From Marinobacter antarcticus (GTDB lineage: Bacteria; Pseudomonadota; Gammaproteobacteria; Pseudomonadales; Oleiphilaceae): a stretch of DNA of 64,000 nucleotides. Each line of letters begins with the position of its first letter. Position 1 is the first letter of the stretch. The notes beneath the pieces are model-generated. The model worked only from the letters and a program-made list of their open reading frames with translations, did no database searches and was not told the origin of the DNA. The position numbers were made by a program, and so were the translations under genes. Where the stretch lies: contig NZ_FRAQ01000001.1 of the NCBI RefSeq assembly GCF_900142385.1, positions 2,356,001 through 2,420,000 on the forward strand, in the 5' to 3' direction. Positions 54,103 through 63,446 of this stretch are shown here, one piece after another.

Positions 54103-54999
54103 ATGTACAGCTTTCCTATTGACTATGTTGAGCCGGTTTTTCGGCCACCCAGTGAAGCGAAATCACTAATTTTGCCTGTTACCAACGGCTGCTCCTGGAA
54201 TAAGTGCACCTTCTGCGAGATGTACACCCAGCCCCAGAAAAAGTTCCGGGCCCGTAAAGCAGACGATGTACGCCAGGATATTGAGAGTGCCGCCAAAAGT
54301 CTGGGGGGTGTAAAGCGAGTTTTTCTCGCCGACGGCGACGCCATGGTTCTGCCAACGCGGCGACTGCTGGAGATTCTGGGCGAACTTAAAGCCGCATTTC
54401 CCGAACTTCAGAGGGTTTCCAGTTACTGCCTCCCCAGAAATCTGGCCAAAAAAACCGTCGAAGATCTAATACAGCTGCGCGAATCGGGACTTGATATTCT
54501 CTACGTAGGCATGGAGTCCGGGGACGATGAAGTGCTGCAGCGGATCAACAAAGGGGAGACCTGGGAGTCGACGCGATCAGCGTTACTGAAAATCCGTGAA
54601 GCCGGCCTGACCAGCTCGGTTATGGTGCTCAATGGCCTGGGCGGTGAAACACTGTCGCGCCAGCACGCCATAAATACCGCAACGTTGTGCAACGAAACTC
54701 AGCCGGATTACCTGTCAACGCTGGTGGTAAGCTTCCCGCAGGGAGAAGAGCGGTTCCGCGAGGGTTTTGGTGAGGATTTCGTACCTCTTTCCCAACAAGG
54801 GCTATTTGAGGAAATCCGAACTTTTCTGGAGCACCTGGAACTGGAGCGGACGGTCTTCAGAAGCGACCATGCGTCGAATTATCTTGTCCTGAAAGGCAAC
54901 CTCGGGCGCGACAAGCAAAAACTGCTGGATCAGGTCAACCTTGCCATCACGAATCCGGGTGCGGTGCCACTACGTACCGAATGGCAGCGCGGATTGTAA
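54103..54999 (+). CDS. Radical SAM protein
   Basis: 298-aa radical SAM enzyme with the CxxxCxxC cluster motif NGCSWNKCTFCEMY near residue 28-40 and the GGxG-like FLADGDAMVL and GMESGDDEVLQRI downstream. B12-binding or SPASM domains are absent. The family (Elp3/MiaB-like fold) sits near sixA in other gammaproteobacteria, but the product is unknown. ATG 54103 chosen; a TTG four codons earlier is possible. Confidence 0.88.
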   Translation: MYSFPIDYVEPVFRPPSEAKSLILPVTNGCSWNKCTFCEMYTQPQKKFRARKADDVRQDIESAAKSLGGVKRVFLADGDAMVLPTRRLLEILGELKAAFPELQRVSSYCLPRNLAKKTVEDLIQLRESGLDILYVGMESGDDEVLQRINKGETWESTRSALLKIREAGLTSSVMVLNGLGGETLSRQHAINTATLCNETQPDYLSTLVVSFPQGEERFREGFGEDFVPLSQQGLFEEIRTFLEHLELERTVFRSDHASNYLVLKGNLGRDKQKLLDQVNLAITNPGAVPLRTEWQRGL

Positions 55000-55023
55000 A
55001 TCATCGGCTTACGGAGCAGAGAT

Positions 55024-55590
55024 ATGAGCCAGGATCCGGAAAATCTCGTTGAGCAGGTGCAGAAAACTGTGAAGAATCTCAGTCAGCCACCGCTTGAGAA
55101 ATGGCACCCGGAGCTTTCGGGAGACATGGACCTTCGCATAAGCCGAGACGGACAATGGATCCATAAAGGCAAGCCGTTGGGCCGGGAAGCCATAATAAAG
55201 CTGTTCTCTACCATTCTTCGCCGCGAGGAAGACGACCAGTACTACCTCCTAACACCGGTGGAGAAATGGCGTATTCAGGTGGAAGACACGCCGCTGCTTG
55301 CTCACTCTCTTGAAGTAGAGGGAAGCGGCGAGAAGCAGATCATAAGGCTAACCACCAACGTAGGCGAAACCCTTGAAGTGAGCGACGAGCATCCGCTTGA
55401 TGTCGGCAGTTATGAAGACTCAGAGCAGCCCAGACCGGTCATCCGGGTTCGCCACGGTCTCGAAGCCCGACTTGTAACCGCCGCTTACTACGATTTAGCC
55501 GAACATGTTGTGGAGAAAACTGTCGACGGAAAACCAGTTCTGGGCGTATTCAGCCATGGAAATTTCTACAAAATCGGGTCTGGCGGTTGA
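55024..55590 (+). CDS. DUF1285 family protein
   Basis: 188-aa DUF1285 protein, conserved in Pseudomonas and relatives. Visible pattern: DMDLRISRDGQWIHKGKPLGREAIIKLFSTILRREEDDQYYLLTPVEKWRIQVEDTPLLAHSL (about 37-99), the usual family core. Structure solved in other species, function unknown. It starts 24 bases after the radical SAM gene, so is likely in the same operon. Confidence 0.87.
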   Translation: MSQDPENLVEQVQKTVKNLSQPPLEKWHPELSGDMDLRISRDGQWIHKGKPLGREAIIKLFSTILRREEDDQYYLLTPVEKWRIQVEDTPLLAHSLEVEGSGEKQIIRLTTNVGETLEVSDEHPLDVGSYEDSEQPRPVIRVRHGLEARLVTAAYYDLAEHVVEKTVDGKPVLGVFSHGNFYKIGSGG

Positions 55591-55790
55591 AAAGCTTTCT
55601 GGCGCCCCAAGAAATGGCGGTGGAAAACGCACTATGTCAGTTGTTAAACTGTGTTTCCATGCTTGTTATGAGCCTGGCTCTCTAACGAGGCCCGGTAGTC
55701 GTTGGTTCCTTTGTTCAGCCTGGCTGTGCATGATTACTTTCGATTGCCTTTATTCAATTAAACAGTCATTGCGACACTCAAGGAGATCAC

Positions 55791-56252
55791 ATGGCCCAAC
55801 CTCGTGTTGTCACCATCCATTACACGCTCACCAACAATCAGGGAGAAGAGTTGGACTCCTCCCGTGTAGAAGGTCGTGAGCCTCTGTCTTATCTGGAAGG
55901 TTCACAGAACATCATCGGTGGACTTGAAAGTGCACTGAACGAAAAGAGCGCAGGCGACCAGGTAAAGGTTTCTGTAGAGCCGGCTGAAGGCTACGGTGAA
56001 GTTAACGAAGAACTGGTTCAGCCCGTTCCGCGTACCGCCTTTGAAGGCGTAGAGTCCATCGAGCCAGGCATGCAGTTCCAGGCACAGACTCCGGGTGGCC
56101 CCCAGGTTGTTCGTGTTGTGGAAGTCAACGAAGAAACCGTCACCATTGACGCGAACCACCCGCTGGCGGGCGAAACTCTGCACTTTGATGTAGAAGTTAT
56201 CGAAGCTCGTGAAGCGACAGATGAAGAGCAAGAGCACGGTCACGCTCACTAA
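55791..56252 (+). CDS. slyD: FKBP-type peptidyl-prolyl isomerase, SlyD-like
   Basis: 153-aa prolyl isomerase/chaperone. FKBP part (residues 1-68 and 128-end) is split by the IF chaperone insert (about 69-127: AEGYGEVNEELVQPVPRTAFEGV). The ANHPLAGETLHFDVEVIEAREAT motif is standard. The C-terminal tail EEQEHGHAH is short, with only two His, unlike the long metal-binding tail of E. coli SlyD, so metal binding is weaker or absent. Monocistronic with a strong terminator after it. Confidence 0.9.
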   Translation: MAQPRVVTIHYTLTNNQGEELDSSRVEGREPLSYLEGSQNIIGGLESALNEKSAGDQVKVSVEPAEGYGEVNEELVQPVPRTAFEGVESIEPGMQFQAQTPGGPQVVRVVEVNEETVTIDANHPLAGETLHFDVEVIEAREATDEEQEHGHAH

Positions 56253-56271
56253 GCTTTTCATTAGCAGTATC

Positions 56272-56302
56272 AAAAAAACGGCTCCCAAGGAGCCGTTTTT
56301 TT
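56272..56302. terminator. Bidirectional intrinsic terminator
   Basis: Perfect 14-bp stem (56272-56285 with 56289-56302), CAA loop, A and T runs on the two flanks, between convergent slyD and the ETF-QO gene. Confidence 0.94.
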
Positions 56303-56327
56303 GTGCCTTTAATATCTGAGTCCGAAC

Positions 56328-57980
56328 TTACATGTTCGGGTAAGTGGGGCCACCACCGCCTTCCGGCGTCACCCAGGTAATGTTCTGGGCAGGATCCTTG
56401 ATGTCACAGGTCTTGCAGTGAACGCAGTTCTGAGCGTTGATCTGGAACTGTTTACCGCTGCCATCGTCTTTCTCAACAACTTCGTAGACCCCTGCAGGGC
56501 AGTAGCGCTGAGCCGGCTCATCGTATTTCGGCAGGTTTTCCTTAATCGGAATATCCGGATCGGTCAGCTTAAGGTGAATCGGCTGGTTTTCCGCATGGTT
56601 GGTATTTGAAATAAACACCGACGTCAGGCGATCGAAGGTCAGTTTGTTATCCGGCTTCGGATAATTCACCTTTTTGCACTCAGACGCAGGCTTCATAGTC
56701 GCGTAGTCAGGCGTCGTATCGTGGAAAGTAAACGGCAGACTACCGCGCAGAATGTTCTGCTCGAAGAATGCAATTGCGCCACCTACGTAGTTGCCAAACT
56801 TGTGCATTGCCGGCCCGAAGTTACGCTCAGCGTAAAGCTCTTTGTAGAGCCAGCTTTCCTTGAAACGATCGCCAAAGCTGGTAATTTCCTCACCGGACTG
56901 ACCGTTCTTCAGAGCCTCAAATACTGCCTCCGCACCCAGCAGGCCAGACTTCATGGCGGTATGGGAACCTTTGATCTTGGAGCCGTTCAAGGTGCCTGCA
57001 TCACAACCCAGCAGCAGGCCACCCGGGAAGCTCATTTTAGGCAGGGCGTTGTAGCCGCCTTTGGTGATGGCACGAGCACCGTAGGACACACGCTTGCCGC
57101 CTTCCAGATACTTTCTGACTTCCGGGTGCAGCTTCAGGCGCTGAAACTCTTCGAATGGGCTCAGGTGCGGGTTGCTATAGGAAAGATCAGCAATAAGGCC
57201 CACATAGACCTGGCCATTCTCCAGGTGATAAAGGAACGAACCGCCGGTGGAGCCGCTTTCATTCAGGGGCCAGCCGGTGGTGTGAACGACCAGGCCTGGC
57301 TCATGCTTGGCCGGGTCGATGTCCCACAGTTCTTTGATACCAATGCCGTAGTGCTGAGGATCTTTGCCTTCATCGAGTTTGAACTCATTGATCAGGCGCT
57401 TACCCAAATGGCCACGACAGCCTTCTGTAAACAGGGTGTATTTGGCACGAAGTTCCATGCCCGGCATGTAGCCATCTTTTTCGGAGCCATCGCGAGCGAC
57501 GCCCATGTCTCCGGTAAGAATACCTTTTACCTGACCGTCTTCAACAATGGTCTCGGCAGCAGCAAAGCCCGGGTACACTTCAACACCCAGTGCTTCGGCC
57601 TGCTCGGCCAGCCAGCGGCACAGATTGCCAAGGCTGATAATGTAGTTGCCATGGTTGTGCATGTTCTTGGGCACGAAGGCATTCGGGATCTTCGTTGCTT
57701 TGTCCTGGTTTTTAAGCAGGAAAATATCGTCACGGGTAACCGGGGTGTTCAGCGGAGCGCCTTTCTCTTTCCAGTCGGGGAAGAGTTCATTAAGGGCAGT
57801 AGGTTCAAATACGGTACCCGCCAGTATGTGAGCACCGATTTCAGAACCTTTTTCCACCACGCACACGGTCAGTTCTTCGCCGGCTTCCTGTGCCAGCTGC
57901 ATAACTCGGCAGGCTGCCGACAAGCCAGCAGGGCCGCCGCCGACGATAAGAACATCAAATTCCATCGATTCGCGTTCCAC
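56328..57980 (-). CDS. Electron transfer flavoprotein-ubiquinone oxidoreductase
   Basis: 550-aa membrane-associated enzyme that passes electrons from ETF (fed by acyl-CoA dehydrogenases) to ubiquinone. FAD loop DVLIVGGGPAGLSAACRV near residues 9-26; C-terminal [4Fe-4S] region with CPAGVYEV and CVHCKTCDIKDPAQNI. GTG 57980 was chosen since GAGGAG lies six bases before it and the start MERESMEFD matches Pseudomonas; the ATG at 57965 lacks as good a site. Divergent from etfBA across a shared palindromic operator. Confidence 0.95.
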   Translation of the reverse strand: MERESMEFDVLIVGGGPAGLSAACRVMQLAQEAGEELTVCVVEKGSEIGAHILAGTVFEPTALNELFPDWKEKGAPLNTPVTRDDIFLLKNQDKATKIPNAFVPKNMHNHGNYIISLGNLCRWLAEQAEALGVEVYPGFAAAETIVEDGQVKGILTGDMGVARDGSEKDGYMPGMELRAKYTLFTEGCRGHLGKRLINEFKLDEGKDPQHYGIGIKELWDIDPAKHEPGLVVHTTGWPLNESGSTGGSFLYHLENGQVYVGLIADLSYSNPHLSPFEEFQRLKLHPEVRKYLEGGKRVSYGARAITKGGYNALPKMSFPGGLLLGCDAGTLNGSKIKGSHTAMKSGLLGAEAVFEALKNGQSGEEITSFGDRFKESWLYKELYAERNFGPAMHKFGNYVGGAIAFFEQNILRGSLPFTFHDTTPDYATMKPASECKKVNYPKPDNKLTFDRLTSVFISNTNHAENQPIHLKLTDPDIPIKENLPKYDEPAQRYCPAGVYEVVEKDDGSGKQFQINAQNCVHCKTCDIKDPAQNITWVTPEGGGGPTYPNM

Positions 57981-58127
57981 GTTGGTCTCCTCAAACGTCT
58001 TAATGGATATTATGTGCCCGCAGGCTTACTTTCTGGAGCGTCATCATACCGTTAAAAGCATTCTCAGACGACTATCCACAGCCGAATACTCCAGTTTCAT
58101 TCACTTGAGGATAACGTATTTAAAGAA

Positions 58128-58147
58128 TCAAACAAACGTTTGTTTGA
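58128..58147. promoter_or_regulatory. Candidate PsrA operator between ETF-QO and etfBA
   Basis: 20-bp perfect palindrome TCAAACAAACGTTTGTTTGA. It contains two overlapping copies of CAAAC-N4-GTTTG, the PsrA (fatty-acid-responsive TetR regulator) consensus CAAAC-N2-4-GTTTG known from Pseudomonas, where PsrA controls the etf genes. The stretch 57981-58505 (525 bases) carries no gene; it must hold promoters for both directions and a GAGGAATC ribosome site for etfB. Confidence 0.8.
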
Positions 58148-58505
58148 AATCTGAGCAAAGCTTTGGCATTGTAGGTTTGCTCTGTAATTCAGTGCGCTGA
58201 ACCAGTGATTCCGTGTATTAACGCATTCAACAGCAGGTGCAGTAACGGCTGACTGGCTCAGGAAGCGGGCTTAGCGCGTCTATGGGCTATTGACCCACTT
58301 AATCTTTGCCTGCAGTATAAGTCCGCCGTGACGGATGGCCCCTGTGCGAGGCCGCTGTTTGTAACGTTCGGCCTGAATACCCATAATCCCGGTATCTTGC
58401 CGAAACGCAGCAATCAAGAATGCTCTGTAACCCGCCCACACCGGGCTGGCCTGAGAGCAGTTTTGATTGAGAGTCATTAACCCATCGTAGAAGAACGAGG
58501 AATCT

Positions 58506-59255
58506 ATGAAGGTTCTGGTCGCTGTAAAACGAGTAATCGACTACAACGTAAAGGTGCGCGTCAAGCCGGATAACACTGGTGTTGATCTCGCCAACGTCAA
58601 AATGGCAATGAACCCGTTCTGCGAAATCGCTGTTGAAGAAGCGGTTCGCCTGAAAGAAAAGGGTGTTGCCAGCGAAATCGTGGTGGTTTCCATTGGCCCC
58701 AAGGCCTGTCAGGAGCAAATCCGTACTGCTCTGGCGCTGGGTGCTGACCGTGGGATCCACGTTGAGACCGACGAGGAAGTTCAATCTCTTGAAGCGGCCA
58801 AGTTACTTAAGGCCGTTGTTGAGAAAGAAGAGCCGAAACTCGTCATTCTCGGTAAACAGTCCATCGATTCTGATAACAACCAGACTGGCCAGATGCTGGC
58901 TGCGCTGACCGGTATGGCTCAGGGCACGTTCGCTTCAGAAGTCGTTGTTGATGGCGACAAAGTGAATGTTACCCGTGAGGTAGACGGTGGTCTGATGACC
59001 GTTTCCCTGAACTTGCCTGCGGTAGTAACCACAGATCTGCGTTTGAACGAGCCGCGCTACGCGTCTTTGCCAAACATCATGAAGGCCAAGAAAAAGCCTC
59101 TCGATATCATGAACCCGGCTGACCTGGGTGTTGAAATCACGTCGCGCCTGTCCACTCTGAAAGTTGAAGCACCGGCTTCTCGCCAGGCAGGTGTAAAAGT
59201 GGCTGATGTTGCCGAGCTGGTCGATAAACTGAAGAACGAAGCGAAGGTGATCTGA
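58506..59255 (+). CDS. etfB: Electron transfer flavoprotein beta subunit
   Basis: 249-aa ETF beta, AMP-binding subunit. [26 protein letters not shown] is the standard start, and [42 protein letters not shown] and [14 protein letters not shown] [14 protein letters not shown] near 190 are family motifs. A GAGGAAT site precedes ATG 58506. Its stop overlaps the etfA start (TGATG type), so the two are made in equal amounts. Confidence 0.97.
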   Translation: MKVLVAVKRVIDYNVKVRVKPDNTGVDLANVKMAMNPFCEIAVEEAVRLKEKGVASEIVVVSIGPKACQEQIRTALALGADRGIHVETDEEVQSLEAAKLLKAVVEKEEPKLVILGKQSIDSDNNQTGQMLAALTGMAQGTFASEVVVDGDKVNVTREVDGGLMTVSLNLPAVVTTDLRLNEPRYASLPNIMKAKKKPLDIMNPADLGVEITSRLSTLKVEAPASRQAGVKVADVAELVDKLKNEAKVI

Positions 59256-60196
59256 TGAGCATCCTTGTAATTGCTGAACACGACAACAGCAGCCTGAAGC
59301 AGGCGACCCTGAGTGTTGTAGCGGCTGCCAAAGCCATCGGCGGCGATATTGATGTATTGGTTGCCGGCGAAAACTGTGGTGCCGTTGCAGAAGCAGCAGC
59401 CAAGGCCGAAGGCGTTGCAAAGGTTCTGGTTGCAGACAACGCAGTTTATGGCCACTTTCTGGGTGAGAACCTGGGTGAGCTGGTTGCTGAACTGGGTAAG
59501 GGCTACAGCCATATTCTGGCCGCTGCCGGGACCACGGGTAAGGATTTCATGCCGCGCGTTGCTGCGCTGCTGGACGTTGCCCAGGTATCCGACATTATCC
59601 GCGTCGAGTCTGAAGACACCTTTGTTCGTCCGATCTACGCCGGTAACGCCATCGCAACGGTTAAGGCCAGCGACAGCATCAAGGTGATCACCGTGCGCCC
59701 GACGGGTTTTGATCCGGTCGCCGCTGAAGGTGGCTCTGCTTCTGTAGAGCAGCTGGACATTGTGAAAGACGCAGGCATCTCAGCTTTTGTGAGCGAACAG
59801 AAAGCCAAGTCTGACCGCCCGGATCTGGCCAGTGCCGATATTGTCATCTCAGGTGGCCGGGGCATGCAGAACGGTGAAAACTTCAAGATGCTGGAGCAGG
59901 TTGCTGATCTGCTCGGGGCCGGTATGGGTGCATCCCGTGCCGCTGTCGACGCAGGCTTTGTTCCGAACGATATGCAGGTAGGCCAGACCGGTAAGATTGT
60001 TGCACCGCAGCTGTACGTAGCGGTAGGCATCTCCGGTGCTATTCAGCACCTGGCCGGCATGTCCGATTCCAAGGTGATCGTTGCGATCAACAAGGATGAA
60101 GAAGCGCCGATTTTCCAGGTAGCCGATTATGGCCTGGTAGCGGATCTGTTCGAGGCAGTACCGCAGTTTGAAGAAGAGCTGAAGAAAGTTCTGTAA
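59255..60196 (+). CDS. etfA: Electron transfer flavoprotein alpha subunit
   Basis: 313-aa ETF alpha, which carries FAD. The FAD domain is at the C-terminal half: [60 protein letters not shown] and [23 protein letters not shown]. The N-terminal half folds with the beta subunit. Paired with etfB and terminated by a hairpin right after the stop. Confidence 0.97.
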   Translation: MSILVIAEHDNSSLKQATLSVVAAAKAIGGDIDVLVAGENCGAVAEAAAKAEGVAKVLVADNAVYGHFLGENLGELVAELGKGYSHILAAAGTTGKDFMPRVAALLDVAQVSDIIRVESEDTFVRPIYAGNAIATVKASDSIKVITVRPTGFDPVAAEGGSASVEQLDIVKDAGISAFVSEQKAKSDRPDLASADIVISGGRGMQNGENFKMLEQVADLLGAGMGASRAAVDAGFVPNDMQVGQTGKIVAPQLYVAVGISGAIQHLAGMSDSKVIVAINKDEEAPIFQVADYGLVADLFEAVPQFEEELKKVL

Positions 60197-60212
60197 CTTT
60201 CTCTCAGACTTC

Positions 60213-60240
60213 AAAAAAGGCACCTTCGGGTGTCTTTTTT
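60213..60240 (+). terminator. Intrinsic terminator after etfBA
   Basis: 12-bp stem (60213-60224 with 60229-60240, one G-T pair), UUCG tetraloop, ending in six T. Sixteen bases after the etfA stop. Confidence 0.92.
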
Positions 60241-60297
60241 GTTGCAGAACCATAAACTGTGAGCCTGTACCCGCTCTGTCACCAAGGATACATCTCA

Positions 60298-61140
60298 ATG
60301 ACCATCAGCCCGTTTGATGCTCTTGCTTGCCCGCTCGACGGTTCTGCGTTGCAGGTAAGCGGCAGGAGCTGGCAGTGCGATGCTGGCCATAGTTTCGATA
60401 TTGCCCGCCAGGGTTATGTTCACCTGCTACCTGTACAGAACAAACGCTCTAAAGATCCGGGCGACAACAAAGAGATGGTTGCGGCGCGTCAGCGTTTCCT
60501 GAATGCAGGATTTTATCAGCCGATAGCAATAGCGCTAAGCCGGGCCGTATTCCCTGAAGGTTCCAGCGAATTGTCTATAAGCTGCCTGGATGCTGGATGC
60601 GGGGAGGGGTATTACCTGCGCCACCTTGCCCGTAACGCACCGGAAGCCACAAACCTCGCCTTGATTGGGTTGGATATTTCCAAATGGGCCGTGCTATCTG
60701 CGGCTAGACAGGATAAGAATCCTGCATGGGTGGTGGGGAGTAATGCCAACCTGCCTGTGCTACCGGAAACGCTGGATCGTATACTGTGTCTGTTCGGCTT
60801 TCCCGTGTACCAGGAGTTCGCCCGGGTGCTCAGGCCCGGTGGTGAGATTATTCAGGTGGATGCTGGGCCAGACCACCTGCGGGAGCTTCGCGAAATCATT
60901 TATCCGGAGCTGAAAGAGCCTCGGCAAGCTGAGGGAAGCGCGCCCGATGGCTTCTCAAACCTGGATTCATCTCTTGTTCGCTATAACCTGACGCTTCCCG
61001 ACAAGAACTCGATTGCCGATCTGCTGGCCATGACACCGCATCTCTATCGCGCCAATGCGGAAGGTCTGGCCCGTGCTGCAGAACTTGAATCATTAACTGT
61101 TACGGTAGATGCGACAATCCAGCGCATCAAAAAAGACTGA
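60298..61140 (+). CDS. RlmA-like 23S rRNA (guanine-N1) methyltransferase
   Basis: 280-aa SAM methyltransferase. N-terminal zinc-finger region CPLDGSALQVSGRSWQCDAGHSFDIARQGYVHLLP fits RlmA, but the second Cys of the finger is Asp (CPLD), as in Pseudomonas relatives, so metal binding may be altered. SAM loop LDAGCGEGYYLRHLARN near residues 84-100; catalytic region LCLFGFPVYQEFARVLRPGG follows. E. coli RlmA methylates G745. ATG 60298 preferred over an upstream GTG/ATG in the leader. Confidence 0.85.
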   Translation: MTISPFDALACPLDGSALQVSGRSWQCDAGHSFDIARQGYVHLLPVQNKRSKDPGDNKEMVAARQRFLNAGFYQPIAIALSRAVFPEGSSELSISCLDAGCGEGYYLRHLARNAPEATNLALIGLDISKWAVLSAARQDKNPAWVVGSNANLPVLPETLDRILCLFGFPVYQEFARVLRPGGEIIQVDAGPDHLRELREIIYPELKEPRQAEGSAPDGFSNLDSSLVRYNLTLPDKNSIADLLAMTPHLYRANAEGLARAAELESLTVTVDATIQRIKKD

Positions 61141-61154
61141 CGGGTCGCTTCTTC

Positions 61155-61634
61155 CTATTGATCTTTTTCTGACGGCTTTTCTTGCGTACCTTTTTCCAAT
61201 GTGGCCCGTTTTTCGGCCTTACTGATAAACAGAGTGTCAGCCAGGATGTGAATCGCTCTATTGGTGGTGCGCACCGCGTGGTAAACCTGTTTGCTGGTCT
61301 GGTCATGAGTTTTACGGGCTTTGCGGGCGTTCTGCCGAAACGCATCGTCTTTTGAAAAGTGATCGACCAGGCTGAACGTTGTATTGGAGATAGCCCGGTG
61401 CATTTTTTCGACTGCGCTGGCACCGCCGGATACCGTGTCTTCAAGAAGCTTGGCCCGGTTGCGCACCTCATAAAAATCCATTCTGCTTTTCTGAATAGCA
61501 CTGCTATTTGCGATGCGCTGTGAGTTCAATACCCGTATCAGAATTCTGGAGCGCTGAAGTTGCCAGAATGTGTAGCACAAGCCACCGGATGCGATCACTA
61601 GCAAAAGAAGTGCAAGGGCAAGTTGAATAGTCAC
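61155..61634 (-). CDS. Membrane-anchored coiled-coil protein of unknown function
   Basis: 159-aa protein with one N-terminal membrane helix (residues 3-23) and a long, charged, helical cytoplasmic or periplasmic part, ending in a Lys/Glu-rich tail. No family recognised. It follows the 113-aa gene on the same strand after 12 bases; both have the same layout (N-terminal helix plus charged tail), so a small membrane complex is plausible. Confidence 0.65.
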   Translation of the reverse strand: MTIQLALALLLLVIASGGLCYTFWQLQRSRILIRVLNSQRIANSSAIQKSRMDFYEVRNRAKLLEDTVSGGASAVEKMHRAISNTTFSLVDHFSKDDAFRQNARKARKTHDQTSKQVYHAVRTTNRAIHILADTLFISKAEKRATLEKGTQEKPSEKDQ

Positions 61635-61646
61635 AGAGCACTTCTC

Positions 61647-61988
61647 CTAGCGATATTCAATGTGCATTTCCACGTCGATTCCTCGCTCCACCATCTCTTC
61701 TTCCAGCTCTTTCATTACCCCCTGGTAAACCATTTTGCGAACCATCACAGGGAGTTTGTCTGCCAGAACCCGGGCAGACCGGGATTCACGCTTCGCTACA
61801 GCAATCGGATCAAGCACCTTCAGCGTAAGCAATAGATCTGGTTCTTTCTCCCGAGATGACATCTCATCGTTCTCCGCAGTCTGGGCCATCATCCGGGCGA
61901 TGAGTTTACGCTGTTCCATGACTTGCCAGCACAGAAAACCGCTGAAAACGGCGAGAAGCAAACTGAATATCAGGAGGAAGGTAGCCAA
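61647..61988 (-). CDS. Small membrane-anchored protein of unknown function
   Basis: 113-aa protein: N-terminal membrane helix (3-22), a charged linker, and a C-terminal half with LLTLKVLDPIAVAKRESRSARVLADKLPVMVRKMVYQGVMKELEEEMVERGIDVEMHIEYR, which looks like a small alpha/beta domain. First of a two-gene operon with the 159-aa protein. Function not recognised. Confidence 0.68.
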   Translation of the reverse strand: MATFLLIFSLLLAVFSGFLCWQVMEQRKLIARMMAQTAENDEMSSREKEPDLLLTLKVLDPIAVAKRESRSARVLADKLPVMVRKMVYQGVMKELEEEMVERGIDVEMHIEYR

Positions 61989-62195
61989 TTCATATCTCCG
62001 GGAATTCGTTTAATCGGTATCAGGCAGTGTGCCTCATACACGGGGTTGTGCGATTGGCCGTGACGACGTCAACATGGCGATCAGTGTGAAGTTAGAACGC
62101 AGGTTCAAACCTGTTAAGATCGACTACTACAATACCTCAGCGCTCTTTGACACGCGCCAGAATTTCAATGGATACACCATGAAAAGGGACAGGCA

Positions 62196-63437
62196 ATGAC
62201 TAAACCAACAGAAACTACCTACGACCTTGTTGTCTTCGGTGCCACCAGCTTCGTTGGCCAGATACTTACGCGCTATCTGTTTGAATCTTACGGAGTGGGC
62301 GGTGAAGTCAAGTGGGCTATTGCGGGTCGCTCGGAAACCAAGCTCAATACCATCAAGACGGACCTGGGAACCGGTGCTGGCGAATTGCCGGTTATCCTCG
62401 CAGATGCAACAGATGACGTGGCCCTGAAGACTCTGTGTGAACAAACCCGCGTTGTTATCTCCACAGTTGGGCCCTATGCCTTGTTCGGTGAGCCGCTGAT
62501 AAAAGCCTGCGTGGCTGCCGGCACCGACTACTGCGACCTGACCGGGGAAGTGCAGTGGATTCGCCGTATGGTGGAGCGTTATGAAGACCAGGCGAAAAAA
62601 TCCGGGGCGCGGATTGTGCACTGCTGTGGTTTTGACTCCATCCCTTCGGATATGGGCGTCTGGTTCCTGCAGCAACAGGCAGAAAAGACGTTTGGCGAGC
62701 CCTGCCAGGATGTGCGTATGCGCGTGAAAGTCGCCAAAGGCGGTATTTCAGGCGGCACGGTTGCCTCAATGATTAACGTGGTAAAAGAAGCCGCAGCCGA
62801 CCCGAAACTGCGTAAGGAACTGGCCAACCCGTTCTCTATTTGCCCGCCGGAGCATCGTTCAAAGGTGCGCCAGCCAAGTTTGAAAGGCGCCGAATTCGAT
62901 AAGACATTTAACGTATGGCTGGCGCCGTTTGTTATGGGAGCAATCAATACGCGTGTAGTGCACCGCTCCAACGCGATGCAGAACGCCCGTTACGGTAAAG
63001 AATTCACCTACGATGAGGCCATGATGACTGGCAGTGGCACCAAAGGCCGTCTGACGGCTTACGGTATTACGGCCGCACTGGCAGGCTTCTTTACCGCATC
63101 TGCTATCAAGCCCACGCGCTGGCTGGTTGAAAAGTTTGTACCCCAGCCGGGTGAAGGTCCGGATCCGGAAGCTCAGAAGGCAGGGTTCTATGATCTGCGC
63201 TTTGTAGGGCGCACCCAGGACGGCAGAACCATGATCACGAAAGTGACGGGTGATGCCGATCCGGGCTACGGCTCTACCAGCAAAATGCTTGGCGAAGCCG
63301 GCATGTGCCTGGCATTCGACATCCCGGCGGATCAGCCGGGTGGTTTCTGGACGCCGGCGTCAGTGCTGGACGGCAAATTGATGGAGCGCCTGACCAGCAA
63401 AGCAGGGCTGACGTTCGAGGTGGTTGAAACCCGCTAA
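62196..63437 (+). CDS. Saccharopine dehydrogenase-like trans-acting enoyl reductase
   Basis: 413-aa protein of the saccharopine-dehydrogenase-like/trans-acting enoyl reductase group. N-terminal Rossmann motif DLVVFGATSFVGQILTRYLFE (11-31) and ISTVGPYALFGEPLIKACVAAGTDYCDLTGE (89-119) define it; HCCGFDSIPSDMGVWFL near 146-162 is also typical. Usually soluble or membrane-associated and involved in lipid or polyketide reduction; true substrate unknown. Near-palindrome CAGGTT-CA-AACCTG lies about 100 bases upstream (62100-62113). Confidence 0.85.
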   Translation: MTKPTETTYDLVVFGATSFVGQILTRYLFESYGVGGEVKWAIAGRSETKLNTIKTDLGTGAGELPVILADATDDVALKTLCEQTRVVISTVGPYALFGEPLIKACVAAGTDYCDLTGEVQWIRRMVERYEDQAKKSGARIVHCCGFDSIPSDMGVWFLQQQAEKTFGEPCQDVRMRVKVAKGGISGGTVASMINVVKEAAADPKLRKELANPFSICPPEHRSKVRQPSLKGAEFDKTFNVWLAPFVMGAINTRVVHRSNAMQNARYGKEFTYDEAMMTGSGTKGRLTAYGITAALAGFFTASAIKPTRWLVEKFVPQPGEGPDPEAQKAGFYDLRFVGRTQDGRTMITKVTGDADPGYGSTSKMLGEAGMCLAFDIPADQPGGFWTPASVLDGKLMERLTSKAGLTFEVVETR

Positions 63438-63446
63438 AGCGCAGCT

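Noticed and set aside
56721..58055. Long plus-strand open frame (444 aa) opposite the ETF-QO gene
   Set aside because: It lies fully antisense to a well-recognised gene, and its translation shows no family pattern.
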